This document shows positions 53,218 to 61,453 of a stretch of DNA of 64,000 nt, one piece after another (the first letter of the stretch is position 1; the number at the start of each line of letters is the position of its first letter). The stretch comes from Mesorhizobium sp. M00.F.Ca.ET.216.01.1.1. GTDB lineage: Bacteria > Pseudomonadota > Alphaproteobacteria > Rhizobiales > Rhizobiaceae. The stretch is taken from NCBI RefSeq assembly GCF_004010325.2, contig NZ_SADR02000020.1:62001-126000 (forward strand), read 5' to 3'. The notes beneath the pieces are model-generated. The model did no database searches, was not told the DNA's origin, and worked only from the letters and a program-made list of their open reading frames with translations. A program made the translations under genes and the position numbers.

Positions 53218-53691
53218 TTGAGGGTCACCGAGAAACACGAGAAGCCGTCCATAACGCTCGACCACCGAACCATTCGGTTGACGGTGCGACCCGGCAGTTC
53301 GACTGAGAAGCGGGGTGATACGATCCACGCGTGGCACCGCTCACTTCTTCACCAGGTGGTGCCCGACATGATACATGCGTGGGAACCCAAACTCGGCGTC
53401 TCGGTTTCGCGATATTTCCTGCAGCGCATGAAGACCAAGTGGGGTGTGTGCAATCCGAGCAGCCGATCGATCCGCCTGAACACGGAGTTGGTCAAGAAGC
53501 CCAAGGATCTGCTCGAATACGTGATTGTCCACGAGATGATGCATCTGATCGAGCCGCGACATAGCGAGCGATTCTTCGACCTGATGAACCGTCATTATCC
53601 AAAATGGCCCGAAGCTCGGCGTGAATTGAATGAGCTGCCCCTTGGCGCTGAGAAATGGGGCGTTCTCAACCGCAAATTCGCGGATCTGTAA
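53218..53691 (+). CDS. 5'-truncated YgjP/SprT-like zinc metallopeptidase (M48-like, DUF45)
   Basis: 157 residues from a TTG at 53218 with AGGAGG six bases upstream. Zinc-binding site YVIVHEMMHLIEPRHSERF (HExxH), and the family segment LLHQVVPDMIHAWEPKLGVSVSRYFLQRMKTKWGVCNPSSRSIRLNTELVKKP. Full-length relatives are about 230 residues. The upstream frame is open to 53050 and includes FIGRESHYLWGRRYLLRV, which matches the family core, but then runs into unrelated sequence, so roughly the first 60 residues are lost. Such genes often follow hsdR in type I restriction loci. Confidence 0.75.
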   Translation: MRVTEKHEKPSITLDHRTIRLTVRPGSSTEKRGDTIHAWHRSLLHQVVPDMIHAWEPKLGVSVSRYFLQRMKTKWGVCNPSSRSIRLNTELVKKPKDLLEYVIVHEMMHLIEPRHSERFFDLMNRHYPKWPEARRELNELPLGAEKWGVLNRKFADL

Positions 53692-53750
53692 CCCTCAGGT
53701 AACCCTCGTCTTGTCAGAGCGGTTTCCGCATTTGGATTTGGAGTGGTCCA

Positions 53751-53855
53751 AAAGCGAAAAAGCCGCGGCGAACCGCGGCTTTTCGATGCTTGATTCCCTG
53801 GGAGGAAACTGGAGCGGGTGAAGCGATTCGAACGCTCGACCCCAACCTTGGCAAG
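53751..53855. repeat. attR: 105-bp direct repeat, right end of the island
   Basis: Identical to 45908-46012. It forms the 3' half and terminator of the intact tRNA-Gly gene. Confidence 0.92.
53758..53783 (-). terminator. Rho-independent terminator of tRNA-Gly
   Basis: Perfect 11-bp stem AAAAGCCGCGG / CCGCGGCTTTT with loop CGAA; on the minus strand it lies 27 bases past the tRNA CCA and is followed by a T run. Confidence 0.85.
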
Positions 53856-53884
53856 GTTGTGCTCTACCCCTGAGCTACACCCGC
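53810..53884 (-). tRNA. tRNA-Gly (anticodon GCC)
   Basis: Minus strand, 75 nt with encoded CCA. Acceptor stem GCGGGTG pairs with CACCCGC; D arm GCTCAGGGGTAGAGC; anticodon arm CAACCTTGCCAAGGTTG with GCC; T arm with GTTCGAATC. This is the intact gene; its 3' half is duplicated at 45967-46012 as the left boundary of the island. Confidence 0.97.
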
Positions 53885-54105
53885 TCGCGCGGCTTTTGGG
53901 CCGCAAGCCGGGCCTATATGGCTGAAGAGCGCGGCGATTGCAACAGGGAAATCGCAGGCTTTTTAGCCGCACCGTTGAGCGCCAGGAAGCTTGCCCTTGC
54001 GGCGCATGGCGAACCGAATCGCCGCCTCGTCGCACGACGGTCTTGTCTCGGGCGCAGCATTGGCCGTAAACGGCGTGGCCAGAACCGCAACCGCGAAGAG
54101 AACCG

Positions 54106-54603
54106 ATGCCGAAGACCGAAGCCGAGCTTTTTGCCTTTCTCGCCGAACTCGGCATTCCCGTGTCGACGCGGCGTCATGCGCCGCTGTTCACCGTCGCCGA
54201 TTCGCAGGCGCTGCGCGGGGAAATTGCCGGCGGGCACACGAAAAACCTGTTCCTCAAGGACAAGAAGGACAATTTCTTCCTGGTCAGCGTCGGCGAGGAG
54301 GCGGTGGTCGACCTCAAGCAGATCCACAATTTGATCGGCGCCGCGGGGCGGGTTTCCTTCGGCAAGCCGGAGATGCTGATGGAACTTCTCGGCGTGGTTC
54401 CGGGTGCGGTCACCGTCTTTGGCCTGATCAACGATACGGCGCGAAGGGTCAAGGTCGTCCTCGACCAGGAGCTGATGCAGCATGCCGTCATCAATGCGCA
54501 TCCGCTGACCAATGAGGCAACGACATCGATTGCCGCCGCGGACCTCGTCAGATTCGTCGAGGCAACCGGACACGATGCTGTTATCTTGAAAGTCTCGGCA
54601 TGA
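54106..54603 (+). CDS. Prolyl-tRNA editing-type protein (YbaK/ProX family)
   Basis: 165 residues, cytoplasmic. YbaK/EbsC fold: HAPLFTVADSQALRGEIAGGHTKNLFLKDKKDNFFLVSV, ending with the conserved GVVPGAVTVFGLINDTARRVKVVLDQELM and a catalytic-lysine region. The GGHTKNLFLKDKK motif points to ProXp-ala (PrdX), which hydrolyses Ala-tRNAPro mischarged by prolyl-tRNA synthetase. First host gene beyond the tRNA-Gly island. Confidence 0.9.
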   Translation: MPKTEAELFAFLAELGIPVSTRRHAPLFTVADSQALRGEIAGGHTKNLFLKDKKDNFFLVSVGEEAVVDLKQIHNLIGAAGRVSFGKPEMLMELLGVVPGAVTVFGLINDTARRVKVVLDQELMQHAVINAHPLTNEATTSIAAADLVRFVEATGHDAVILKVSA

Positions 54604-54678
54604 TCGCCACATGGATGGCGGAAACTTGCAAGCAGGCGCCTCCCCGCAGGCCGGCGGCGCGACCGAAAGGGCGACGAC

Positions 54679-55665
54679 ATGAGCGACAACAATCCGTTCG
54701 GCGGCATCGGCGGCCAATATACCACCAGCGTGCAGTATGGCGGCGCTGAGCGCGAGCGCGCAAAGCCGGCGGTTGGTGATGGGCCTTTGGCCGCCGACCT
54801 CATCAAGGATACGACGACCGCGGCGTTTGCAGCCGACGTCATCCAGGAATCGCGCCGTCAGCCGGTTCTGGTCGATTTCTGGGCGCCCTGGTGCGGCCCT
54901 TGCAAACAGCTGACCCCGCTGCTGGAAAAGGCCGTCAGGGCCGCCGGCGGCAAGGTCAAGCTGGTCAAGATGAATATCGACGATCATCCATCGATCGCCG
55001 GCCAGCTCGGCATCCAGTCGATACCGGCGGTCATCGCCTTCAAGGACGGCCAGCCGGTCGACGGCTTCATGGGCGCGGTGCCCGAAAGCCAGATCGGCGC
55101 GTTCATCCAGAAGGTCGGCGGTAAGGACGGCGGTGCGCCGCAAGTGGCCGACGCGCTTGCCGCGGCTGCGGAGGCGCGTGACGCCGGCGACGGCCAGACC
55201 GCTGCCGACATCTACGACGCGATCCTGGAGCAGGCGCCGGAGACGATCGAGGCGATCGCCGGGCTTGGCGAGCTTTTGTTCGAGGCAGGCGATGCCGAAG
55301 GCGCCGACGCCGTGCTGGCACGGGCGCCGGAGGCAAAGAAGGATGCGCCGGCGCTCGCCGCGTTGCGCACCAAAATGGCGCTTGCCGCGCAGGCGGCAGC
55401 GCTTGGCAATCCGGCGGAGTTCGAGCGGCGCCTGGCCGACAATCCTGGGGATCACCAGGCACGCTTCGATCTTGCCATGATCCAGAATGCCAGGGGCGAG
55501 CGGACGCAGGCGGCCGACAATCTGCTGGCGATCATCAAGGCCGACCGCTCGTGGAACGACGACGGCGCCAAGACGCAGTTGCTGAAGTTCTTCGAGGCAT
55601 GGGGCATGACCGACGAGGCGACGCTGGCGGCGCGGCGCAAATTGTCGTCGCTGCTGTTTTCCTGA
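54679..55665 (+). CDS. Thioredoxin-TPR protein (CnoX/YbbN-like)
   Basis: 328 residues. A thioredoxin domain (about 35-145) with active site VDFWAPWCGPCKQLTPLLEKAV and the cis-proline IQSIPAVIAFKDG, followed by tetratricopeptide-like repeats (ADALAAAAEARDAGDGQTAADIYDAILEQAPETIEAIAGLGELLFEAGD). CnoX proteins hold oxidised clients and hand them to GroEL. The WCGPC motif is intact, unlike E. coli CnoX (SQHC), so thiol-disulfide activity is likely. Confidence 0.93.
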   Translation: MSDNNPFGGIGGQYTTSVQYGGAERERAKPAVGDGPLAADLIKDTTTAAFAADVIQESRRQPVLVDFWAPWCGPCKQLTPLLEKAVRAAGGKVKLVKMNIDDHPSIAGQLGIQSIPAVIAFKDGQPVDGFMGAVPESQIGAFIQKVGGKDGGAPQVADALAAAAEARDAGDGQTAADIYDAILEQAPETIEAIAGLGELLFEAGDAEGADAVLARAPEAKKDAPALAALRTKMALAAQAAALGNPAEFERRLADNPGDHQARFDLAMIQNARGERTQAADNLLAIIKADRSWNDDGAKTQLLKFFEAWGMTDEATLAARRKLSSLLFS

Positions 55666-55675
55666 ACAACTGGTG

Positions 55676-55745
55676 TCCAAGCCTTCGTCATCCCAGGGCG
55701 GAGCGAACGCGAAGCGGAGCGCAAACCCTGGGATCCATTCCGTGA
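55676..55745. repeat. Intergenic repeat of the TCATCCCAGGG family (copy 2)
   Basis: CTTCGTCATCCCAGGGCGGAGCGAACGCGAAGCGGAGCGCAAACCCTGGGATCCATTCCG: a hairpin with arms ATCCCAGGG/CCCTGGGAT. Inverted relative to copy 3 at 55895, so the two copies bound a short segment. Confidence 0.7.
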
Positions 55746-55894
55746 CAGCCACCGAAGAACGCAGCGGCTCGGAATGGCGTTGCACATGAGCACGACACTT
55801 CGTCCCCAGTGGACTATGTCATCATCCGCTGCGCTGCCCGTCGATGTGAAGAAGCACACGATTCTGGTCCGGCTCCGCACTCCATAAAGGTCAC

Positions 55895-55960
55895 GGCATG
55901 GCTCCCAGGGTCTCCGCGACGTCGCTTCGCTCCTGCTCCGCCCAGGGATGACGAAGGGAG
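55895..55960. repeat. Intergenic repeat of the TCATCCCAGGG family (copy 3)
   Basis: GGCATGGCTCCCAGGGTCTCCGCGACGTCGCTTCGCTCCTGCTCCGCCCAGGGATGACGAAGG; nearly the same as copy 1 (13670-13742), inverted to copy 2. Confidence 0.7.
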
Positions 55961-56234
55961 TGTCGTTTCGGCCATTCTCGAAGGCTTGCAATTTACCGCT
56001 GAAAGGGACTGTGGACGTTCGCTGTCGACCTGTGCGAATTTCAGAACCGGGACACTGGCTGGTTGTTTTGCCGGATGGCCTTGCGATTGACGACGGCTGC
56101 GCCAGATTAGGCTGAAGTGGTCAGGCCAGACCGTCCGCTTCGATTGCCGACGACACAGCTTGCGCTTGTCGAGCCGGAATCGACGGGATTGCGGGTTTGA
56201 CACGCTTCTTGCCGAAGCGATCGGAGGGATTGAG

Positions 56235-56906
56235 GTGCAGGCGGGAAACGCGCATTACCGGCTCGATACGGATTTGCCGTCGACGATACCGATTTTTCCG
56301 ATTGAAGGGGCGCTGCTGCTGCCGGGAGGCCGCATGCCGCTCAACGTCTTCGAGCCGCGCTATCTGCAGATGGTGGACGAGGCGATCGCCGGGCCGCGGC
56401 TCATCGGCATCATACAGCCCAGCCTCGATGGTGCATTGCGAGCCGACGGCGAGCCGGAACTTTGCAGTGTCGGCTGTGCCGGGCGGATCATCTCGCTGGC
56501 CGAGAGCGGCGATGGCCGTTACCTCATCTCGCTGCAGGGCGTATGCCGGTTTCGCATCGCGCATGAACTCGCCGTGAAAACGCCGTTTCGCCAGTGCCGG
56601 CTGGCGCCCTTTCTCGCTGATCTCAACGAAGACCGTGCAGGGGCGGAGGTGGACCGGCCATCGCTGCTGAAGGCGTTTCGCGCCTATTTGCAGGCCAATG
56701 ATCTGGAAGCCGACTGGGAAAGCGTCAGCCGCGCTGAAAATGCCATGCTGGTCAACGCGCTGTCGATGATGGCGCCATACGGACCAGCCGAAAAGCAGGC
56801 GCTGCTCGAAGCGGCGGATCTGAAGGCGCGCGCTGAAACGCTGATCGCGATCACCGAAATGGCGCTGGCGCGCGAGAACGAGGATTTCGGCTCAAGTTTG
56901 CAGTAG
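56235..56906 (+). CDS. Lon protease substrate-binding-domain protein (LON_substr_bd)
   Basis: 223 residues starting at a GTG with GGAGG six bases upstream. A stand-alone LON N-terminal domain: DLPSTIPIFPIEGALLLPGGRMPLNVFEPRYLQMVDEAIAGPRLIGIIQP, then GCAGRIISLAESGDGRYLISLQGVCRFRI and a helical C-terminal part. No AAA+ or serine protease domain is present. The family is conserved in alphaproteobacteria next to thioredoxin-type genes; function not established. Confidence 0.9.
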   Translation: MQAGNAHYRLDTDLPSTIPIFPIEGALLLPGGRMPLNVFEPRYLQMVDEAIAGPRLIGIIQPSLDGALRADGEPELCSVGCAGRIISLAESGDGRYLISLQGVCRFRIAHELAVKTPFRQCRLAPFLADLNEDRAGAEVDRPSLLKAFRAYLQANDLEADWESVSRAENAMLVNALSMMAPYGPAEKQALLEAADLKARAETLIAITEMALARENEDFGSSLQ

Positions 56907-57001
56907 GCTTGTCCGCAATAGGCTTGTTTGCGAGAGGCTTGTTTGCGAGAGGCTGGGGGGCCAGGTAATGGTTGGGCCTGCAAACATCGGGAAAGAGAGC
57001 T

Positions 57002-57244
57002 ATGGCGGCGGATGGGCGTGACGGAAGAAAGTCCAATGTCGATCCCAAATTGCTGGAGCTGCTGGCATGCCCGCTGACCAAGGGGCCGCTTGCCTGGGAT
57101 CCGGAGCGCGGCGAGCTCATATCGAAGGTCGCACGGCTGGCCTACCCGGTGCGCGACGGCATCCCGATCATGCTGCCTTCGGAAGCGCGCACGATTTCCA
57201 TTGAAGAGAGCCTGCCGCCGCCCCGCCTGGGCGGGCCATCCTGA
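57002..57244 (+). CDS. Trm112-family protein (YcaR-like)
   Basis: 80 residues. Core VDPKLLELLACPLTKGPLAWDPERGELISKVARLAYPVRDGIPIMLPSEAR. It has the family fold with the LLACP motif, but the other zinc-binding cysteines are missing, as in many short bacterial members. Trm112 proteins activate methyltransferases in eukaryotes and archaea; the bacterial partner here is unknown. A GC-rich hairpin follows before the convergent cupin gene. Confidence 0.9.
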   Translation: MAADGRDGRKSNVDPKLLELLACPLTKGPLAWDPERGELISKVARLAYPVRDGIPIMLPSEARTISIEESLPPPRLGGPS

Positions 57245-57309
57245 GTGGCGGGCCCCCCGCGGCGGATCGTTGCCATCGTCAATGACGACAGTTGTGTGAG
57301 GCGCTGGCG

Positions 57310-57332
57310 CCCCGCCGCGCTTGGCGGCGGGG
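57310..57332. terminator. GC-rich hairpin between convergent genes
   Basis: Nine-base perfect stem CCCCGCCGC / GCGGCGGGG with a five-base loop, between the Trm112-like and cupin genes. It has no T run, so a pause site or stabiliser is as likely as a true terminator. Confidence 0.4.
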
Positions 57333-57359
57333 GCAGTTGGCCTTCAAGCCCGCGGCTGG

Positions 57360-57830
57360 CTATTGTGTTTTTTGAGGATCGTCCGCCGGATTGACATACT
57401 TGAGGCCCCACGGGCCATTGGTGGTGATTTGGACGACAGTCTCCTCGTCGAAGTAAACGAAATGCGCCGTGCCGGGCGGCAGCGCGAAGAAACTGCCCGC
57501 AGGCAGTGCCTTGGCGGCGCTCCGATCGGCGGTTTTGCCCATTCCAAGATTAGTAGTCCCTGATATGACTGTGACCACCTCATCCGCAGGATGCGTATGC
57601 GGTGCGATCGCATACCCAGACGGCACTTTGAGCCGAAGGGCAAACAAACCTTCCTTGGTGGGATCGCCGAACAAGACCGCCGCTTCTGCTCCGGCAGGAA
57701 GCACTTTGGGGGCCGGGCCCCACTTGATATCATTGGGAGCGACCATTGTGTGCGCATCCTTTGCCGAGGCAAAGGAAGCGATTCCGCAGAATCCGATCAA
57801 GCCGATTGCAAATATCGATGCGATTTTCAT
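57360..57830 (-). CDS. Secreted cupin-domain protein
   Basis: 156 residues. Signal peptide of about 23 residues (IASIFAIGLIGFCGIASFASA). A single cupin barrel: motif 1 PSGYAIAPHTHPADEVVTVISGTTNLG and motif 2 LPAGSFFALPPGTAHFVYFDEE with metal-ligand histidines and glutamate present. A periplasmic cupin of this kind is often of unknown substrate (quercetinase/anti-sigma ChrR-like folds). Transcribed toward the Trm112-like gene. Confidence 0.85.
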   Translation of the reverse strand: MKIASIFAIGLIGFCGIASFASAKDAHTMVAPNDIKWGPAPKVLPAGAEAAVLFGDPTKEGLFALRLKVPSGYAIAPHTHPADEVVTVISGTTNLGMGKTADRSAAKALPAGSFFALPPGTAHFVYFDEETVVQITTNGPWGLKYVNPADDPQKTQ

Positions 57831-58029
57831 GATAACCTCCCTGTGTCGCCGGGCCTTCCACCCTATTGCGCGCTGGGGCAGGCCCGCGAACCCTCCAGAA
57901 TAAGTCCGCGACCGTGTCTAAGCAAGCGCTCCTCTACCTCCGCATTGGGTCGAACTTGGTCGTTCAGAGTGATTGGGTTTTGACCCTTGAGCGGCGGACT
58001 CTCAAGTCGAATCGGACCGCCGCTCCATC

Positions 58030-58087
58030 TTCTTGCTCGAGCATCGGATTCTCCCAAAACCGGTGCCCCGGCTTTCGGGATCATGCT
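58030..58087. repeat. Palindromic intergenic element after dnaE2
   Basis: CTCGAGCATCGGATTCTCCCAAAACCGGTGCCCCGGCTTTCGGGATCATGCTC: arms GAGCAT.../...ATGCTC around an AAACCGGT core. Same family as the tauA-tauB and 40600 elements; lies against the end of dnaE2 and may end its transcript. Confidence 0.65.
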
Positions 58088-61000
58088 CTATTGAAAATTG
58101 CGCCCCTTGGGCATGACCTGTTCTGCCTTTCCCGATAGCGCCGCGAGATCCCGCCGGACAGACCGGTCCTGCACGAGACGTTCGCCGTAAAGGGGCGAAT
58201 CCCCCTCATGGCCGTCTTCGAGGCGACCGCTGGCCGAGGGCGCATTTGCGGGATCAGGGGCACCGACCTCCTCCAGGAGGGTCGCCAGCCAGGGTGTCAG
58301 ATCCTCGATCTTCTCAGCGACGATATGGATGACGCCCGATTCCGACTGCAATTTGCCGGTAACGCGGACGAACCGCGCCCCCATGACGATGGGCCGGTAG
58401 CGGGTGAAGGTCCTTTCCCAGAAAATGATGTTGGCAACGGCTTGCTCGTCTTCCAGCGTCAGGAAAATCGCTTTGCCATTGCCGGGGCGCTGCCGCACCA
58501 GGACAAGTCCGGCGACGGAGACCCGCCTGCCACCCCGTACCGAAGGGAGGTGCGCATTCGGCGTGACACCGGATTTTTCAAGCCGCTGGCGCAGAAAGGC
58601 GACGGGGTGCGCCTTCAGCGAGAGGCCGAGCGCGCGGTAGTCATGGATGACATGCTCGCCGAGCGGCATTCTTGGCAGTTTCGTCTCGGGCTCCAGGTCG
58701 CGCAGGCGGATCGCCGGCTGGTCGAACAGCGGCAGCTTTTCGGCGGCGCTCTTGCCTTCCAGCGCGCGGACCGCCCACAGGGCGGCGCGGCGGTCGAGAC
58801 CGAGCGAGCGGAAGGCGTCGGCCAGCGCCAGTTTTTCGATCTCGCCGACGTCGAGGCCCGAGCGCAGCCAGACATCGCGAACGGTTGCGTAACCGGAACC
58901 GCGCCGTTCGACGAACAGCTTCATGCGATCCTGCGACAGGCCCTTGATCTGGCGGAAACCAAGCCGCACGGCACGGTCGGTCCGGATGACGCCGCGCATT
59001 TCGGCATGGCGTCCGAGGATGCGGGCCGGATCAAGGGTGGATTCTTCCAGGGCACAATCCCAATCGGAAAAATTGACGTCGACCTCGCGGATCTCGACGC
59101 CATGGTCGCGGGCGTCGCGAACGAGCTGGGCCGGCTGGTAAAACCCCATCGGCTGGGAATTCAGGATCGCGGCGCAGAACACGTCGGGATAGAAGGTCTT
59201 GAACCAGCAGGAGGCGTAGACCAGCAGGGCGAAGGAAGCGGCATGGCTTTCGGGAAAGCCGTATTCGCCGAAGCCTTCGATCTGCTTGAAGCAGCGCTCG
59301 GCAAACGCTTTCTCGTAACCGCGTGAAACCATGCCGTTGACCATCCGCTGGCGATAATTGCCGATGGTGCCGGTGCGCTTGAAGGTAGCCATGGCGCGGC
59401 GCAACTCATCGGCTTCGCCCGGCCTGAAGCCGCCGGCGACGATGGCGATCTTCATCGCCTGTTCCTGGAACAGCGGGACGCCCAGCGTCTTGCCGAGGAT
59501 CTTTTCCAGTTCCGGCTTGGGATATTCGGGCTTTTCCTTGCCTTGCCGGCGGCGCAGATAGGGGTGGACCATGTCGCCCTGGATCGGGCCGGGCCGCACG
59601 ATCGCCACCTCGATGACGAGGTCATAGAAGGTGCGCGGCCTGAGACGCGGCAGCATGGACATCTGGGCGCGGGATTCGATCTGGAAGACGCCGATCGTAT
59701 CGGCGCGGCAGATCATGTCGTAGACGCGGTCGTCCTTTTCAGGGATGGTCGCCAGCCCCAGCGGCCGGCCGTACTCGTCGCGGACATCGTAATGGTCTTG
59801 AAGGAGGACGAAGGCGCGCTTCAGGCAAGTCAGCATGCCGAGCGCCAGAATGTCGACCTTGAGGATCTTCACCGCATCGAGATCGTCCTTGTCCCATTCG
59901 ACCATCTTGCGCTCGTCCATCGCCGTCTTGACGATGGGCACAATCTCATCGAGCCGGTCCCTGGTGATGACGAAGCCGCCGACATGCTGCGACAGATGAC
60001 GGGGAAAGCCCATGATCTCGTTGGCGCGTTCGATCACCTGTCTGGACAGCGGATCGGTCCGGTCGAGGCCGCCGGCGCTGGCTTCCTTTTCGCCGAGCTC
60101 CGAGGTCGACCAGCCCCAGATCGAGCTCGACAGCGCGCCCCTGACATCGTCCGACAGGCCCATCGCCTTGGCCACCTCGCGCAGCGCCGACCGGCCGCGA
60201 TAGCTGACGACGGCCGCGGCAAGCGCGGTGCGCTTGGCGCTGTATTTGTCGTAGATGTACTGGATGACCACGTCGCGCTTTTCATGCTCGAAGTCGACAT
60301 CGATGTCGGGCGGCTCGTTTCTTTCCTCGGAGATGAAACGCTCGAAAAGCGTGTCGATCCTGTCAGGCCCCACCTCGGTGATGCCGATGCAATAGCAGAC
60401 CACAGAATTGGCGGCGGAGCCGCGTCCCTGGCAGAGGATGTCCTGGCTGCGGGCGTATTTGACGATGTCGTAGACAGTCAGGAAATAGCGCGCGTAATTC
60501 AGCCGCTCGATCAGAGCGAGCTCTTCCCCGATGCGCTGCTTCACACTGGCGGGGACGCCTGCCGGATAGCGTATCGCCGCCCCCTCTCGAGCCAGCCTTT
60601 CCAGCTCGGCCTGTGGCCCGAGGCCCGATTCCGTCGGCTCGTCGGGGTAATTGTATTGCAGGTCGCTGAGCGAGAAGGTCAATTCCCCGGCAAAGCGCAG
60701 CGTTTCCGCCAGGGCTTGCGGATATCCGCGGAAAAGACGGGCCATTTCCATTGGCGGCTTCAAATGGCGTTCGGCATTGGCTTCCAGCTCCAGCCCTACC
60801 TCGGCGACTGGCACATTGAGGCGGATCGCCGTCAGCACGTCCTGCAGCGGGCGCCGTTCGGCCGCGTGGTAGAGAACGTCGTTGGTCGCCATCAGCGGAA
60901 TGCCGGCCACTTCCGCCATGGCCGCCGCCTGTTCGATGCGGAAGCGGTCGTTGCCGCGATAGTCCGGCGAAACGGCAAGCCGCAAATTCCTGTCAAAACG

Positions 61001-61453
61001 GTCCTTGAGCCGACTAATCAATGCGAGGCCGTCTTCGGCGCCGGCCGACACATCCGGCAAAACCGCCAACGACAGCAGGTCGCCCCATTCGAGAAGGTCG
61101 CTTCGCTTGAGGAGCGTTGCCCCCTTTTCGGTTTCATCGCGCATATTGGCCTGCGTCAGCATACGGCACAGATGCCCCCAGCCCTTGCGGTTCTGCGGAT
61201 AGGCGAGAATGTCGGGCGTGCCGTCGCAAAAAACCAGGCGGCAACCGGGGTGATAGGAGAGGCCCTCGACCTTGGCCTGCTGCCAGGCGCGCACGACGCC
61301 TGCCACGGTGTTGCGGTCGGCAAGCCCGATCGACGAGAATCCCAGGAGCCTGGCCGCGACCACCAGTTCCTCCGGTTTCGAGGCGCCGCGCAGGAACGAG
61401 AAATTCGATTGGATGCCGAATTCGGCATAGGGAAAGATCGTCAGCGCATTCAT
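58088..61453 (-). CDS. dnaE2: Error-prone DNA polymerase DnaE2 (ImuC)
   Basis: C-family translesion polymerase of the SOS mutasome, 1121 residues. PHP domain at the N-terminus (YAEFGIQSNFSFLRGASKPEELVVAA), catalytic aspartates in ERNEPPDIDVDFEHEKRD, then GRGSAANSVVCYCIGIT and a C-terminal OB domain (RVSVAGLVLVRQRPGNGKAIFLTLEDEQAVANIIFW). It is the downstream partner of imuA and imuB; its ATG overlaps the imuB stop by four bases. Confidence 0.95.
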   Translation of the reverse strand: MNALTIFPYAEFGIQSNFSFLRGASKPEELVVAARLLGFSSIGLADRNTVAGVVRAWQQAKVEGLSYHPGCRLVFCDGTPDILAYPQNRKGWGHLCRMLTQANMRDETEKGATLLKRSDLLEWGDLLSLAVLPDVSAGAEDGLALISRLKDRFDRNLRLAVSPDYRGNDRFRIEQAAAMAEVAGIPLMATNDVLYHAAERRPLQDVLTAIRLNVPVAEVGLELEANAERHLKPPMEMARLFRGYPQALAETLRFAGELTFSLSDLQYNYPDEPTESGLGPQAELERLAREGAAIRYPAGVPASVKQRIGEELALIERLNYARYFLTVYDIVKYARSQDILCQGRGSAANSVVCYCIGITEVGPDRIDTLFERFISEERNEPPDIDVDFEHEKRDVVIQYIYDKYSAKRTALAAAVVSYRGRSALREVAKAMGLSDDVRGALSSSIWGWSTSELGEKEASAGGLDRTDPLSRQVIERANEIMGFPRHLSQHVGGFVITRDRLDEIVPIVKTAMDERKMVEWDKDDLDAVKILKVDILALGMLTCLKRAFVLLQDHYDVRDEYGRPLGLATIPEKDDRVYDMICRADTIGVFQIESRAQMSMLPRLRPRTFYDLVIEVAIVRPGPIQGDMVHPYLRRRQGKEKPEYPKPELEKILGKTLGVPLFQEQAMKIAIVAGGFRPGEADELRRAMATFKRTGTIGNYRQRMVNGMVSRGYEKAFAERCFKQIEGFGEYGFPESHAASFALLVYASCWFKTFYPDVFCAAILNSQPMGFYQPAQLVRDARDHGVEIREVDVNFSDWDCALEESTLDPARILGRHAEMRGVIRTDRAVRLGFRQIKGLSQDRMKLFVERRGSGYATVRDVWLRSGLDVGEIEKLALADAFRSLGLDRRAALWAVRALEGKSAAEKLPLFDQPAIRLRDLEPETKLPRMPLGEHVIHDYRALGLSLKAHPVAFLRQRLEKSGVTPNAHLPSVRGGRRVSVAGLVLVRQRPGNGKAIFLTLEDEQAVANIIFWERTFTRYRPIVMGARFVRVTGKLQSESGVIHIVAEKIEDLTPWLATLLEEVGAPDPANAPSASGRLEDGHEGDSPLYGERLVQDRSVRRDLAALSGKAEQVMPKGRNFQ

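Larger units (their letters stand above)
45908..53855. mobile_element. Genomic island integrated in tRNA-Gly(GCC)
   Basis: 7.8-kb insertion between the AraC regulator and the intact tRNA-Gly, bounded by 105-bp direct repeats. Cargo on the minus strand: holin-lysozyme fusion, peptidoglycan-binding protein, 38-residue secreted peptide and a 1069-residue membrane receptor-like protein. The tRNA-proximal end has a transposase remnant, a fragment of an unknown gene and a 5'-truncated YgjP. No integrase, excisionase or replication gene is recognisable, so it is either decayed or was mobilised in trans. Its intergenic stretches are visibly more AT-rich than the surrounding chromosome. Confidence 0.88.
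55666..56234. other. Intergenic region with an inverted repeat pair
   Basis: About 570 bases with no gene. It includes the repeat copies at 55676 and 55895 in opposite orientation. Between them the frames encode nothing recognisable; past them to the next start there is a short AT/GC mixed leader with GGAGG at its end. Confidence 0.45.
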
